From NCBI RefSeq assembly GCF_913057115.1, contig NZ_CAJXNN010000020.1, positions 1 to 63,756 on the forward strand: DNA of 63,756 nucleotides. Reading direction: 5' to 3'. How positions within the stretch are numbered: the first letter of the stretch is position 1; the number at the start of each line of letters is the position of its first letter. The translations under genes and the position numbers were made by a program. The notes under the pieces were generated by a model that had not been told where the DNA came from, did no database searches, and saw nothing but the letters and a program-made list of their open reading frames with translations. The DNA is from an uncultured Roseovarius sp. (GTDB lineage: Bacteria; Pseudomonadota; Alphaproteobacteria; Rhodobacterales; Rhodobacteraceae). Below, in pieces: positions 39,610-48,175 of this stretch.

Positions 39610-40317
39610 ATGAGCAGCACCCCCCAGATCGACGACACACTGCGCGAGCGTATCATCGCGCAGCCCGATGTTATCCTTGAGGATCAAGACCTTATGCGCG
39701 CCCTCATCGCCGCGAACGAGCGCGCGATGGGCGGCAATATCGTCGACCTGCGGGGCATTGCCATGGAACGGCTCGAGGCGCGTCTTGACCGCCTTGAAGA
39801 CACCCACCGCTCGGTCATCGCCGCCGCCTACGAAAACCTCGCTGGCACCAACCAGGTACATCGCGCCATCCTGCGGATGCTCGACCCGGTGGAATTCGAG
39901 GCTTTCATCAAGGACTTGGGCGGCGACGTGGCCGAGATCCTGCGCGTGGATAGCGTCAAACTGGTGCTGGAAACCGTGCAGGATGACAGTGACCCGGCCA
40001 TCAAACGGCTGGGCGATGTCCTCTCGGTCGCCGAACCGGGGTTCATCCAATCCTATCTGACCGGCGGGCGCAATTCGGACCCCCGGCAAGTCACCCTGCG
40101 CCAAATCCACGAAGGCGACGCACGGATTTACGGCCAGGACGCCAATTTCGTGCGGTCCGAGGCCTGCCTGCTGCTGGATTTCGGCGAAGGCCGCCTGCCG
40201 GGGATGCTCGCCATGGGCGCCGAAGACCCGCACCAATTCACCCCGCAACAGGGCACCGATCTTCTGGCCTTCTTCGCGGGTGTCTTCGAACGGGCCATGC
40301 GCCGCTGGCTGTCATGA
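39610..40317 (+). CDS. DUF484 family protein upstream of xerC
   Basis: The 235-residue product matches DUF484, a GAF-like family usually found next to xerC: IIAQPDVILEDQDLMRALIAANERA, then a coiled coil (MERLEARLDRLEDTHRSVI) and a GAF-like C-terminus ending TDLLAFFAGVFERAMRRWL. The ligand and function are unknown. ATG 39610 overlaps none of the previous gene; its stop overlaps the xerC start by ATGA. Confidence 0.88.
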   Translation: MSSTPQIDDTLRERIIAQPDVILEDQDLMRALIAANERAMGGNIVDLRGIAMERLEARLDRLEDTHRSVIAAAYENLAGTNQVHRAILRMLDPVEFEAFIKDLGGDVAEILRVDSVKLVLETVQDDSDPAIKRLGDVLSVAEPGFIQSYLTGGRNSDPRQVTLRQIHEGDARIYGQDANFVRSEACLLLDFGEGRLPGMLAMGAEDPHQFTPQQGTDLLAFFAGVFERAMRRWLS

Positions 40318-41228
40318 TATCGCCCGCCGCCCGCGACGCCCTGCAAGGCTGGCTGGAGGCACAAAAAGCCCTGCAAGGGGCCTCCGACAACACGCTCGAT
40401 GCCTACGCCCGCGATGTCGCGGGCTTTCTGGCCTTTATGAGCCAACACAAGGGCGCGGCCCAAGGCATTGGTCCGCTGACCAAGATCACCACCTCCGACA
40501 TGCGCAGCTGGATGGCCTTCACCCGCGGCCAAGACGTCGGCCCGCGCTCTCTTGCGCGCAAACTCTCGGCGGTCAAAAGTTTCTACCGCTGGCTGTCCGA
40601 GCGTGAGGGGTTCGACCCCACCGCCGTTCTCTCGGCCCGCTCGCCCAAGTATCAACGCAAACTGCCCCGTCCGCTGGCCCCCGAGGCCGCGCAGGACGTG
40701 CTGGAGACCACCGAAAGTCAATCGCTCACCCCTTGGGTTGCCGCGCGTGATCAGGCGGTCGTCACCCTGCTTTACGGCTGCGGGCTGCGCATATCCGAGG
40801 CGCTTGGCCTGACCTGCGATGTCCTGCCCATGGGCGAGGCGCTCAGGATCAAGGGCAAGGGCGGCAAGGAGCGTGTCGTGCCGGTCATCGCCCCCGCAAG
40901 CGAGGCGGTCGAGCGCTATACCCACCTTTGCCCCTTCCCCACTGAGCCCGGCGCGCCGCTCTTTCGCGGCGTCCGCGGCGGCGCGCTCAACCCGCGCATC
41001 GTACAAAAGGCGCTGGAAAACGTGCGCAACCAACTGGGCCTGCCGTCCAGCGCCACACCCCACGCCATGCGCCACAGCTTCGCCACCCATCTGCTCAACG
41101 CGGGCGGCGACCTGCGCGCGATCCAGGAATTGCTGGGCCATGCCTCGCTGAGCACGACACAGGCCTATACCGCGGTCGACACCTCGCGCCTGATGGAGGT
41201 TTACAACAAGGCCCATCCCAAGGCATGA
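40314..41228 (+). CDS. xerC: tyrosine recombinase XerC
   Basis: XerC with XerD resolves chromosome dimers at dif. The 304-residue product has the SAM-like N domain (1-105) and the catalytic residues R159 (in GLRISEAL), H250 and R253 (HAMRHSFATHLL), H276 (GHASLSTT) and Y285 (TQAYT). All five are intact. Its coupling to the DUF484 gene is conserved in many proteobacteria, which argues for the housekeeping XerC rather than a mobile integrase. Confidence 0.93.
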   Translation: MISPAARDALQGWLEAQKALQGASDNTLDAYARDVAGFLAFMSQHKGAAQGIGPLTKITTSDMRSWMAFTRGQDVGPRSLARKLSAVKSFYRWLSEREGFDPTAVLSARSPKYQRKLPRPLAPEAAQDVLETTESQSLTPWVAARDQAVVTLLYGCGLRISEALGLTCDVLPMGEALRIKGKGGKERVVPVIAPASEAVERYTHLCPFPTEPGAPLFRGVRGGALNPRIVQKALENVRNQLGLPSSATPHAMRHSFATHLLNAGGDLRAIQELLGHASLSTTQAYTAVDTSRLMEVYNKAHPKA

Positions 41229-41263
41229 GTGCGAGTTCCATCAAAGAGGTGCGGAGGCACTGA

Positions 41264-41959
41264 ATGAAACGGCAAGTACAGGCACTCTTCGTGCATTTTC
41301 TCACCGCCAGTGGCGCGGTTTTCGCCATGCTGGCCATGCTGGCCGCCGTGGACGAAAAATGGGATCTGATGTTTCTCTGGCTTGTCGTGGCCTTCGCCGT
41401 GGACGGAATCGACGGGCCACTGGCCCGCCGGTATCTGGTCTGGCAGAACGCGCCACGCTTCGACGGGGTGCTGCTCGACCTGATCATCGACTACCTGACC
41501 TATGTCTTCATCCCGGCCTTCGCGCTTTTCAAATCCGATCTTCTGCCGGGTTGGACGGGCTGGGTGGCGATCATCCTGATCACCTACGCCAGCGCGCTTT
41601 ATTTCGCCGATACGGATATGAAGACCAAGGATAAATCCTTCTCCGGCTTCCCCGGCTGCTGGCAAATGGCGGTGCTGGTCATGTTCGCGGTGCAACCGCC
41701 GATCTGGCTGATCCTCGTGCTGGTCAGCGCGCTTTCGGTGGCCATGTTCCTGCCGCTGCGCTTCATCCACCCGGTGCGCACCAAGCGCTGGCGCGCGCTC
41801 TCGCTGCCCATGGCCTTCGCCTGGACTTTCTTCGCGGGCTGGGCGGCCTGGGTCGATTTCCACCCCGAAAGCTGGGCGCATTGGGGCCTAGTGGTGACAA
41901 GTCTTTACCTGCTCTTCGCCGGTATCGCGCAACAACTCATTCCCGAACGCCGCCGGTAA
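41264..41959 (+). CDS. pcs: phosphatidylcholine synthase (Pcs)
   Basis: Pcs condenses choline with CDP-diacylglycerol to make phosphatidylcholine in one step. The 231-residue multi-span CDP-alcohol phosphotransferase shows the active-site pattern DGIDGPLAR (47-55), G68, D72 and D76 in the stretch ending LIIDYLTY. The long insert before the second half of the motif is typical of Pcs, not of phosphatidylglycerol or serine synthases. It implies choline-dependent membrane lipids. Confidence 0.9.
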   Translation: MKRQVQALFVHFLTASGAVFAMLAMLAAVDEKWDLMFLWLVVAFAVDGIDGPLARRYLVWQNAPRFDGVLLDLIIDYLTYVFIPAFALFKSDLLPGWTGWVAIILITYASALYFADTDMKTKDKSFSGFPGCWQMAVLVMFAVQPPIWLILVLVSALSVAMFLPLRFIHPVRTKRWRALSLPMAFAWTFFAGWAAWVDFHPESWAHWGLVVTSLYLLFAGIAQQLIPERRR

Positions 41960-42005
41960 CCGGGGCCGGAAACACCTGCCGCGGATGCCCCCATCGCCTC
42001 TGCAC

Positions 42006-44828
42006 TCAGGGCGAAAGCGCCAATAATTCCATGGTCTCGATCAGATCCAGATAGTTGCCCCGGCTTATGAATTGCCGAACTTTCGGGCGGGCACGCGGGT
42101 GCATGAGCGGCACAAGTTCGCGCCGATGCTCCTCGTTGCCCTCGTGGTAGGATTTGTTCAGGGCCGCGTCGCCACCTTCGGAAAGCCGCATGCCCTCGAT
42201 CCCGCGCATACGGGTGTTCGTTGTACTCAGGCGGATACGGCACCTTTCGCTGGGTGATCGGGCGTCATCATGGGCTTGGGGAATGTGCCGCAAACCGAAT
42301 GCATGGCCCAGTTCATGCGTCACGACACCCAGTTCGTCGATCGCTGGCTTGTCCGACCCCGGCGCCGTCAACGACACCGCGATCGTGCGGTAGAGGTAGT
42401 CCGGCGCACTGCCATCGGTGGGAACCTCGGGGCGTTCGGCCTTACCAAGCAGCCCGATCCAACTGTGCGGCATGAAGACAACCGTGGCATCGTAGTCGCG
42501 GCTTATGCCGACGCCTGCCATCGCGTCATGCGCAGCCTTGAGCAATATCCCGCGCGCTTCGCTGCGGGTCTCCCCGAGGATGATATTGGCAAAGCGGAGT
42601 TGCTTCTCTGTCCAGGACTCATTGGGGCACAACACGTTATCCTCCCCTGCGAACATATCCGGAATATCCTCCGCCTCGAAGGTCGGAAAGGCGCTGGCCA
42701 CGCGGTCATAGAGGTCAGGTGGAAACGCGATTGTGCCAAGCGACTCGTATGTCACGTTCTGAACCGGGAATTGCTGACGCGTGAAGCGCTCGGCGGCTTG
42801 CGCGGCCCGCGCCCCCTCGGCCAGCATGTCAGGCGGAACGCCATCACGCCACGGGCCGATCTTGGCGAAGATATAGCCGATGTTCAGGTCCTTTTCGAGC
42901 GGGCTCCAGTCCACGGGTTCCTCCGCCGAAAAGACACGCGGCGCCCCGCACTCGCGGTTCGGCTCCACCTCGATGCGCACCGCGTCCAGCTCTTCGTGGC
43001 TGGGCGTCCAGCCGTGCAGGTTGGCGGTATGCTCCGCATTGCGCCGCGTGGGTGCGGTGATCATATCGGGCCTTTGAAAGTCGAAACCTTCGACAGGCCG
43101 CGTCAGCATCGGCCCATCGGGGAAGGCCGCATCCTTGGCCCGCACGTCGGCCTGCATATCCGTCACCTGCCAAGCCGGGTCGATCTCCTCATCTCCGGCC
43201 CAGTTGACATAGGCACGAATGATCGCAGGTTTGTCGCGAACAAGCGGTGCGTCGATCGCCACCTGAAAGCTGTTGCTTTCAATGCCCTGCTCGGGGGCCA
43301 GAAAGGCGGGCAGGCCAGCCACCTCGTTGTCTTCCTCCAGATCGACCATCGTCGCGAAGCCGAAAGACCTGTCCACGGCCAGCGTCGCGCCTTCGCTGCC
43401 CCGAAGCCCACCGCCGCCGCCTTTGACGGTCACGCGATAATGCACCCCGTCACGCAACGGTTCATCCAGAACAAGCGCCACGGTTTCCGGATTCACGAGG
43501 CGCAGGGCGACTGGAACTTCCGTCATCCCGCCCCCGGCACGCTTGGTTTCAAGCCGCACGGCCCCCCCTTGCAAGGACAATGGGTCAAGCGGCCGGTTGA
43601 ACCCAAGCCGGACCCCCGGTGCATCCCACGAGATATTGCGCGCTTGCCGCGATGGGCTGTGCGACACCAGACGCAATACCTTGTCTTGCGCCGCCGCCGC
43701 GTCGGACGGGGCCTGCGCGATCTCGAAAGGCGGATGCGAAAAGCCGGAATTGCGCATGTTGGGCGCCGAGAACCGACCCGTGATGCGCAGGGTCTCTTGC
43801 TGGCTGTCCTCGTCAACATCCACCCGGCCGGGCCCTCTGTCACTCCATGTGCGGCGCTGGCGGGTCACGGTCGTGCGCCCGGACATGTCAAAGCGCCCGA
43901 TGACCGCCGTTTCGGTGATCCGCTCGATCGTGACGCGCCCCTTGAATGTGCCACCGCTTGCTTCGGTCCGGGTTCCGGCCTGACCGACGCCGTCCATATC
44001 GCAATTCATCTCGCGCACCTCGCGCCCGATGGTGGCATCCAGCCGAACCGCCGACTGCGATATCCTGTCCAGAAAGGCCGCCCGGAGCTCATGGCACATG
44101 CGCTTTTCGAACGCCTGCTCCCGGCGCAGGTTCTCGGTATTGGGCTGGCCATAGGGGCGCGGAAGAATGGTTCCCGTCCATGCCGTGTAAAGCGTACTTG
44201 GATCGTCACGGCCCGAACTGCTGACCGCGCGGGCATCATAAGTGCCCCCTGCCCTAAGGTCCCCCGGACCCGCATCGTCCAGCGCGATCACAAGATGTGC
44301 ACCGCTGTTGCGCGACCATCCGCCGACACCCCCATGCTTCAGGCTCAGAGGCTGGCCCAATCCACCGCTTTGAAAGGCGATGATATTTGGGCTGAAAAGC
44401 TCGAAAACCGTTCTGCGCGTGCCCCCGCTTGCGATGGGAATGTCGGCCTCTTCCCCCATCATGCCTTCAAGCATCTCGACCGCGGCGGGGTCGAGACCGG
44501 GAACACCCTCGCTGCCCCCGCTGCGAAGAACCGCCAAATGACGCGCACAGGCGGCGCCACCCGCGCTGATCCCGCCGGACAGGGTCATGCTGGCTTGTCC
44601 GGGCAAGAGGTCGGCGTTGGCCCCGCCCGCGAAGGCGCCCGGCTTCAAATTCCCGAAAACGTCAAGTGTCTGTGGCGGGTTGATCGCCTCCAGCATGCCA
44701 GCAACCGAGCAAACAGGCACTGCCGGCATGTCCTCGACATCACAGCTTTCCTGCGCAAACCCCGGGCTGACCGCAAGGCACATCAAGGCCCATCCACCAG
44801 CAATGCGCCGGATCACCCCGCGCATCAT
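42006..44828 (-). CDS. secreted zincin metalloprotease, 940 aa
   Basis: The product has a signal peptide (cleaved near FAQ-ES), a long N-terminal region without known domains, an SbsA/Big_5 Ig-like domain at about 380-480 (VLRLVSHSPSR to HYRVTVKG) and a C-terminal metalloprotease. HELGHAFGLRH at 838-848 gives the HExxHxxGxxH zinc ligands of metzincin-like enzymes. About seven Cys suggest disulfides. Distal gene of the exported-protein operon; its ATG overlaps the previous stop (ATGA). Substrate unknown, possibly its operon partners. Confidence 0.82.
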   Translation of the reverse strand: MMRGVIRRIAGGWALMCLAVSPGFAQESCDVEDMPAVPVCSVAGMLEAINPPQTLDVFGNLKPGAFAGGANADLLPGQASMTLSGGISAGGAACARHLAVLRSGGSEGVPGLDPAAVEMLEGMMGEEADIPIASGGTRRTVFELFSPNIIAFQSGGLGQPLSLKHGGVGGWSRNSGAHLVIALDDAGPGDLRAGGTYDARAVSSSGRDDPSTLYTAWTGTILPRPYGQPNTENLRREQAFEKRMCHELRAAFLDRISQSAVRLDATIGREVREMNCDMDGVGQAGTRTEASGGTFKGRVTIERITETAVIGRFDMSGRTTVTRQRRTWSDRGPGRVDVDEDSQQETLRITGRFSAPNMRNSGFSHPPFEIAQAPSDAAAAQDKVLRLVSHSPSRQARNISWDAPGVRLGFNRPLDPLSLQGGAVRLETKRAGGGMTEVPVALRLVNPETVALVLDEPLRDGVHYRVTVKGGGGGLRGSEGATLAVDRSFGFATMVDLEEDNEVAGLPAFLAPEQGIESNSFQVAIDAPLVRDKPAIIRAYVNWAGDEEIDPAWQVTDMQADVRAKDAAFPDGPMLTRPVEGFDFQRPDMITAPTRRNAEHTANLHGWTPSHEELDAVRIEVEPNRECGAPRVFSAEEPVDWSPLEKDLNIGYIFAKIGPWRDGVPPDMLAEGARAAQAAERFTRQQFPVQNVTYESLGTIAFPPDLYDRVASAFPTFEAEDIPDMFAGEDNVLCPNESWTEKQLRFANIILGETRSEARGILLKAAHDAMAGVGISRDYDATVVFMPHSWIGLLGKAERPEVPTDGSAPDYLYRTIAVSLTAPGSDKPAIDELGVVTHELGHAFGLRHIPQAHDDARSPSERCRIRLSTTNTRMRGIEGMRLSEGGDAALNKSYHEGNEEHRRELVPLMHPRARPKVRQFISRGNYLDLIETMELLALSP

Positions 44829-45505
44829 TGGTTGCCCATGTTCATCATGTCCCCGAAATCGACAGGGGCGGCGGGCAATTCGAAATCCCCCGCTGGTCCG
44901 GCCTCATCGGTCAGCGACAGCACGCGAAACCGGTCTCCAAAGGTCAGCGCGGCAAGGCCACGATCCTGCATCTCGGTCATCAGGGGGTTGGGCGCTTCGC
45001 CGCTGATCTGGCGGATAAACCGCATCTTGAGCGCCTGATGCTCAAGAAGGCGCGGATCGTCGGTCAGAACCGCCGACACGGTCCGGGCCGTGCCGGAATT
45101 GTCGGTCCAGTCCACGTCATAGATTTCACCTTCGATCCCGGCAACCTCGCGGGTTTCGCCGGTCGCGCGCATCTTGGAAATCTCTTCGGGAAAGACCACA
45201 CCGGCCTGATCGGCACTCGGCCCGGCATTCCCGCCTGCCCCGCCCATTTTTTTGAGTTGGCTAAGCGAAAAAACCATCACTTGCCCGCTGGCCACGGTGA
45301 CCGAATAAATCTCGTCACCTTTCAAAAGCATGTAGGCGTCCATCCCCTCTATATCCATGCGAAGCGCCTCCGCGGTCCAGCGTTCGGTCATCTCCATCCG
45401 CCCCATCTTTCCCGCGTCCGCAGTGTAGGTCAGTTGCCCCTCCGCCGCGGCAAACGACACCGGGGTCAGGACCAAAGCACAGGCAGCAGCGATGTTACGA
45501 AACAT
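44825..45505 (-). CDS. secreted DUF4412-like protein
   Basis: The 226-residue product has a signal peptide (about 1-22, AAA-EG) and a beta-rich body beginning LTYTADAGKMGRMEMTERWTAEALRMDIEGMDAYMLLKGDEIYSV, which resembles DUF4412-type proteins of unknown function that may bind hydrophobic ligands. ATG 45505 follows a perfect AAAAGGAGA site, so this gene starts translation independently. It is 19 bases after the previous gene and overlaps the protease gene. Confidence 0.78.
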   Translation of the reverse strand: MFRNIAAACALVLTPVSFAAAEGQLTYTADAGKMGRMEMTERWTAEALRMDIEGMDAYMLLKGDEIYSVTVASGQVMVFSLSQLKKMGGAGGNAGPSADQAGVVFPEEISKMRATGETREVAGIEGEIYDVDWTDNSGTARTVSAVLTDDPRLLEHQALKMRFIRQISGEAPNPLMTEMQDRGLAALTFGDRFRVLSLTDEAGPAGDFELPAAPVDFGDMMNMGNQ

Positions 45506-45524
45506 GATCGTTCTCCTTTTGAGT

Positions 45525-46124
45525 TTATTGGGGAACAACACGCCCCGGCAGGGGGGTGTCAAAGGTGACGCGGCCATAGGCGCGGGGCCGGTCCGTGCCG
45601 CATGTGAATTGCGCCGCCCGACGGTCGGCCAATTCCCGCGCCACCGCGTTCGCCCCTTGCGTCGCGGTCGCATCGACCAGACCGACGATGCAACTTTCCT
45701 CTCCCGCGTCTTGGGCGGCCGTGCTTACGACAAGCAACTCGCGTGCGGCCTCGTTTGGCCCGACTGTCCATCGGTGGATCGTCGCAAACGGCCTCATCCG
45801 GCCCTCAATCATCCGTCGCCGCCATTCGATCGTCGTGCTCACGTCGCTGAAGGTGGCGAAACTCTCCCACGGGCCGAAACGCGCGGCGCGGCCATAATCC
45901 ATGGATATCCGCAGGTCACTGTCGGCCAGCATCACCCGCATCCCGTCAGGGCCGGGGCAAACGATACGCGCGCCCATCGCGGCCTCGTCTGGCGGTGCGG
46001 GCTGGCCGACCCGTTCACAATCGCGCGCCCAGTCGTGGCTGGAATATACGCTATCCACCTGCTGCGCCGAAAGCACGCTCGGCAAAGCGACGGCAAGGCA
46101 AAGGCTGATCGCCGACAGTCTCAC
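45525..46124 (-). CDS. secreted hypothetical protein, 199 aa
   Basis: The product has a signal peptide (cleaved near LSA-QQ) and no recognised domain. Four Cys (in DCERV, IVCPG, ESCIVG and FTCGT) probably form two disulfides. The GTG start overlaps the stop of the WG-repeat gene as GTGA, so it should be made in step with that protein. Some periplasmic invasion-associated-locus-B-like proteins have comparable size and Cys pattern, but I cannot claim homology. Confidence 0.7.
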   Translation of the reverse strand: MRLSAISLCLAVALPSVLSAQQVDSVYSSHDWARDCERVGQPAPPDEAAMGARIVCPGPDGMRVMLADSDLRISMDYGRAARFGPWESFATFSDVSTTIEWRRRMIEGRMRPFATIHRWTVGPNEAARELLVVSTAAQDAGEESCIVGLVDATATQGANAVARELADRRAAQFTCGTDRPRAYGRVTFDTPLPGRVVPQ

Positions 46125-48175
46125 TCGGATGGCTCCACCGGCACGTTCGAAAAGCCTAGCGTGACCGTCCCGGCACCATCGACCTGTTCATGCGCCCCAA
46201 GCCGCGCGGTCAACTCCCCCGAAAGGCTGCCGGCATCACGCGACAAGCGGCCCTCGGCGCTGACCGGTACGCCCGCGAAGCTGACGGAAACCGGTGCCTC
46301 CGGCCCCGCCTCGAAGCTGCCCTCATGACCCGCCGGAAAGACCAGCTCGATTTTTGGCCCGAACTTGCCCAATGAAAGCGTCAAGGTCTGGTCATCGCTC
46401 ACCGCCTTGGCCGGCGTGAAGAAGTTGATCAGCGGATCGTCCGGCATCGACTCGTCCAGTGCGGTCACCGCCGCGGTTGTCTTGACCAAGACGACCTCGG
46501 CCCCGGCCTCATAGGGAATCTCATTGAACCGGGCCGATAGCGTGACCGCGTCGGCCGGGTCATCGCGTGACACGAAGGTGATCTCGACGACGCCGGTGAT
46601 TGCGGTCTGGTCCCGACGCTCCAGTGTCAGGCTGCCCCCGCCTTGCGAGGTATAAGTCGCCGGACGCGGGGCGTTCGGGCCGGCATCCCGGACGCTCATC
46701 CACAGATAGGCCGATGGCATATCCTCCGCGCTGGTCGGTCCGATCTCGTGCCGGCCCGGTCCGATGCCCTTGGGCAAACCAAGGCTCAGCGAAAGGTCCA
46801 CGGTCTCGCCCTTCCAGTTTGCCACCCCGGCAAGCGAAAGGCTCCAAGGGCCTTGGGCGTTCGTCGCCTGATTGCCGTCCATCTCAAACTCCGAGCGGTT
46901 GCACGGCGCGTCGGCACGTTGCGGGGCGACATCACCCTCGACCACACCCGAAAGCGCCATGCGATAGGCCCCCGGCGCAAGGTCGCCGCCATCCGTGGTG
47001 GCTGGCAATGCCGCGACACCCGGGGCGCGACGACAGGCGGTTGAATCTATGACCGTCGCCCCATCGGTGTCGAGCCAGACCAGTTTGTCACGCTGCCAAG
47101 GCAAATGCCAAAGCATGCTTTGCGGCCCGGATCGCGGATCGCCCGGACCCTCGTAGCTGATGTCGGGCGAGTTGCCGCAGATATTGCTCCCATCGCCAAC
47201 GACCAGCGGCAAGAGCCCGTCTTGATAGGAGGGAAGCCGGGCCTCGTTGCAGATCGACAGGCGCGCACCGGCCTGCGGGTTGACGGCAACCGTGCCTTCA
47301 GGATCAATCCAGACCGGCCCCGGCTGCACGGCGGCACGCCCGCCCGAGAAAGGCGCGGCGGACTTGATTGAACCTGTGCCGCCATCGGGCAAGGTCATCT
47401 CCTCGATCGCCCAGTCCGAGGCCCCCATATAGCCGGCCTCATCGTTCAGGCGCACGGGCGCTAACCCGCCCTCATATCGGCCTGCGTCCTGCAAGAGGAA
47501 CTTGCGGGGCAGGACCAGCTCGCCGGAGGTGTCAACATAGCCCCAAAAGCCGTCGTTGATCGCGGCGGGTGCCCGGCCTTCCGAGAAATCACCACCGGCG
47601 TGGAACTCGGGGGCAATCGCCCAGTCGCCGCTCGTGTCGATCCAGCCGACGGCGCTCTTTTTGCCGCGCGTCACGCGCGCCCATGCCAGCCCTTCGGAAA
47701 AACTGCCAAGGTCAAGAACCTCCTCGCCCGACAGCCCCGGCGGGCTCCAGCGCACGCCCGTCGCGGTAACATAATGCGCGGCACCGCCTTCGGGGGTCGC
47801 GGCGCTGCATCCTTGTGACATCGGCTTGTAGGGCGACAGCGCAAAAGCCTCCCCCGCGATCACAACACGGTCAGCATCGTGCGCGCCCGGCTCCACGATG
47901 TAGTTGCCGCTGCGGTCGATCAGGCCCCAGCCCGCGCCGGTCTCAACCGCCGCAGCACCTTCCGAAAATGGCCGTGCCTGACGCCACTCGGGCGCAAGCC
48001 GCCACTCCCCGTCTTGCCCCACGAAGCCCCATTTGCCGTCCTGCGGCAATGGATAAAGCGGCGCGCCTTCGGCATCGGGCGATGTCCCACAGGGTTGCGC
48101 TGTGGCAGCACCCGTCGTGGCAGCGATAACCGCGCCAACCCATGCGCCACGCTTGCAGGCCGTTGCGCCCCACAT
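46121..48175 (-). CDS. secreted WG-repeat protein
   Basis: The 684-residue product has a signal peptide (cleaved near ATA-QP) and an N-terminal run of at least four WG repeats, each of the form WG-hydrophobic-x-DxxG: KWGFVGQDGEW, GWGLIDRSGNY, VGWIDTSGDW and FWGYVDTSGEL, up to about residue 240. The remaining 440 residues are beta-rich and unfamiliar. WG repeats form protein-binding surfaces of unknown ligand. The start is ATG 48175, overlapping the VWA stop (TGATG); a GTG one codon earlier is possible. Confidence 0.8.
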   Translation of the reverse strand: MWGATACKRGAWVGAVIAATTGAATAQPCGTSPDAEGAPLYPLPQDGKWGFVGQDGEWRLAPEWRQARPFSEGAAAVETGAGWGLIDRSGNYIVEPGAHDADRVVIAGEAFALSPYKPMSQGCSAATPEGGAAHYVTATGVRWSPPGLSGEEVLDLGSFSEGLAWARVTRGKKSAVGWIDTSGDWAIAPEFHAGGDFSEGRAPAAINDGFWGYVDTSGELVLPRKFLLQDAGRYEGGLAPVRLNDEAGYMGASDWAIEEMTLPDGGTGSIKSAAPFSGGRAAVQPGPVWIDPEGTVAVNPQAGARLSICNEARLPSYQDGLLPLVVGDGSNICGNSPDISYEGPGDPRSGPQSMLWHLPWQRDKLVWLDTDGATVIDSTACRRAPGVAALPATTDGGDLAPGAYRMALSGVVEGDVAPQRADAPCNRSEFEMDGNQATNAQGPWSLSLAGVANWKGETVDLSLSLGLPKGIGPGRHEIGPTSAEDMPSAYLWMSVRDAGPNAPRPATYTSQGGGSLTLERRDQTAITGVVEITFVSRDDPADAVTLSARFNEIPYEAGAEVVLVKTTAAVTALDESMPDDPLINFFTPAKAVSDDQTLTLSLGKFGPKIELVFPAGHEGSFEAGPEAPVSVSFAGVPVSAEGRLSRDAGSLSGELTARLGAHEQVDGAGTVTLGFSNVPVEPSE

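Noticed and set aside
40314..41228. Mobile-element integrase
   Set aside because: The tyrosine recombinase is coupled to DUF484 in the normal XerC context, and no attachment repeats or phage genes are nearby.
42270..45038. 922-codon plus-strand open frame over the zincin gene
   Set aside because: Antisense shadow; it has Arg/His/Pro-rich noise composition, whereas the minus strand has a signal peptide and HExxH motif.
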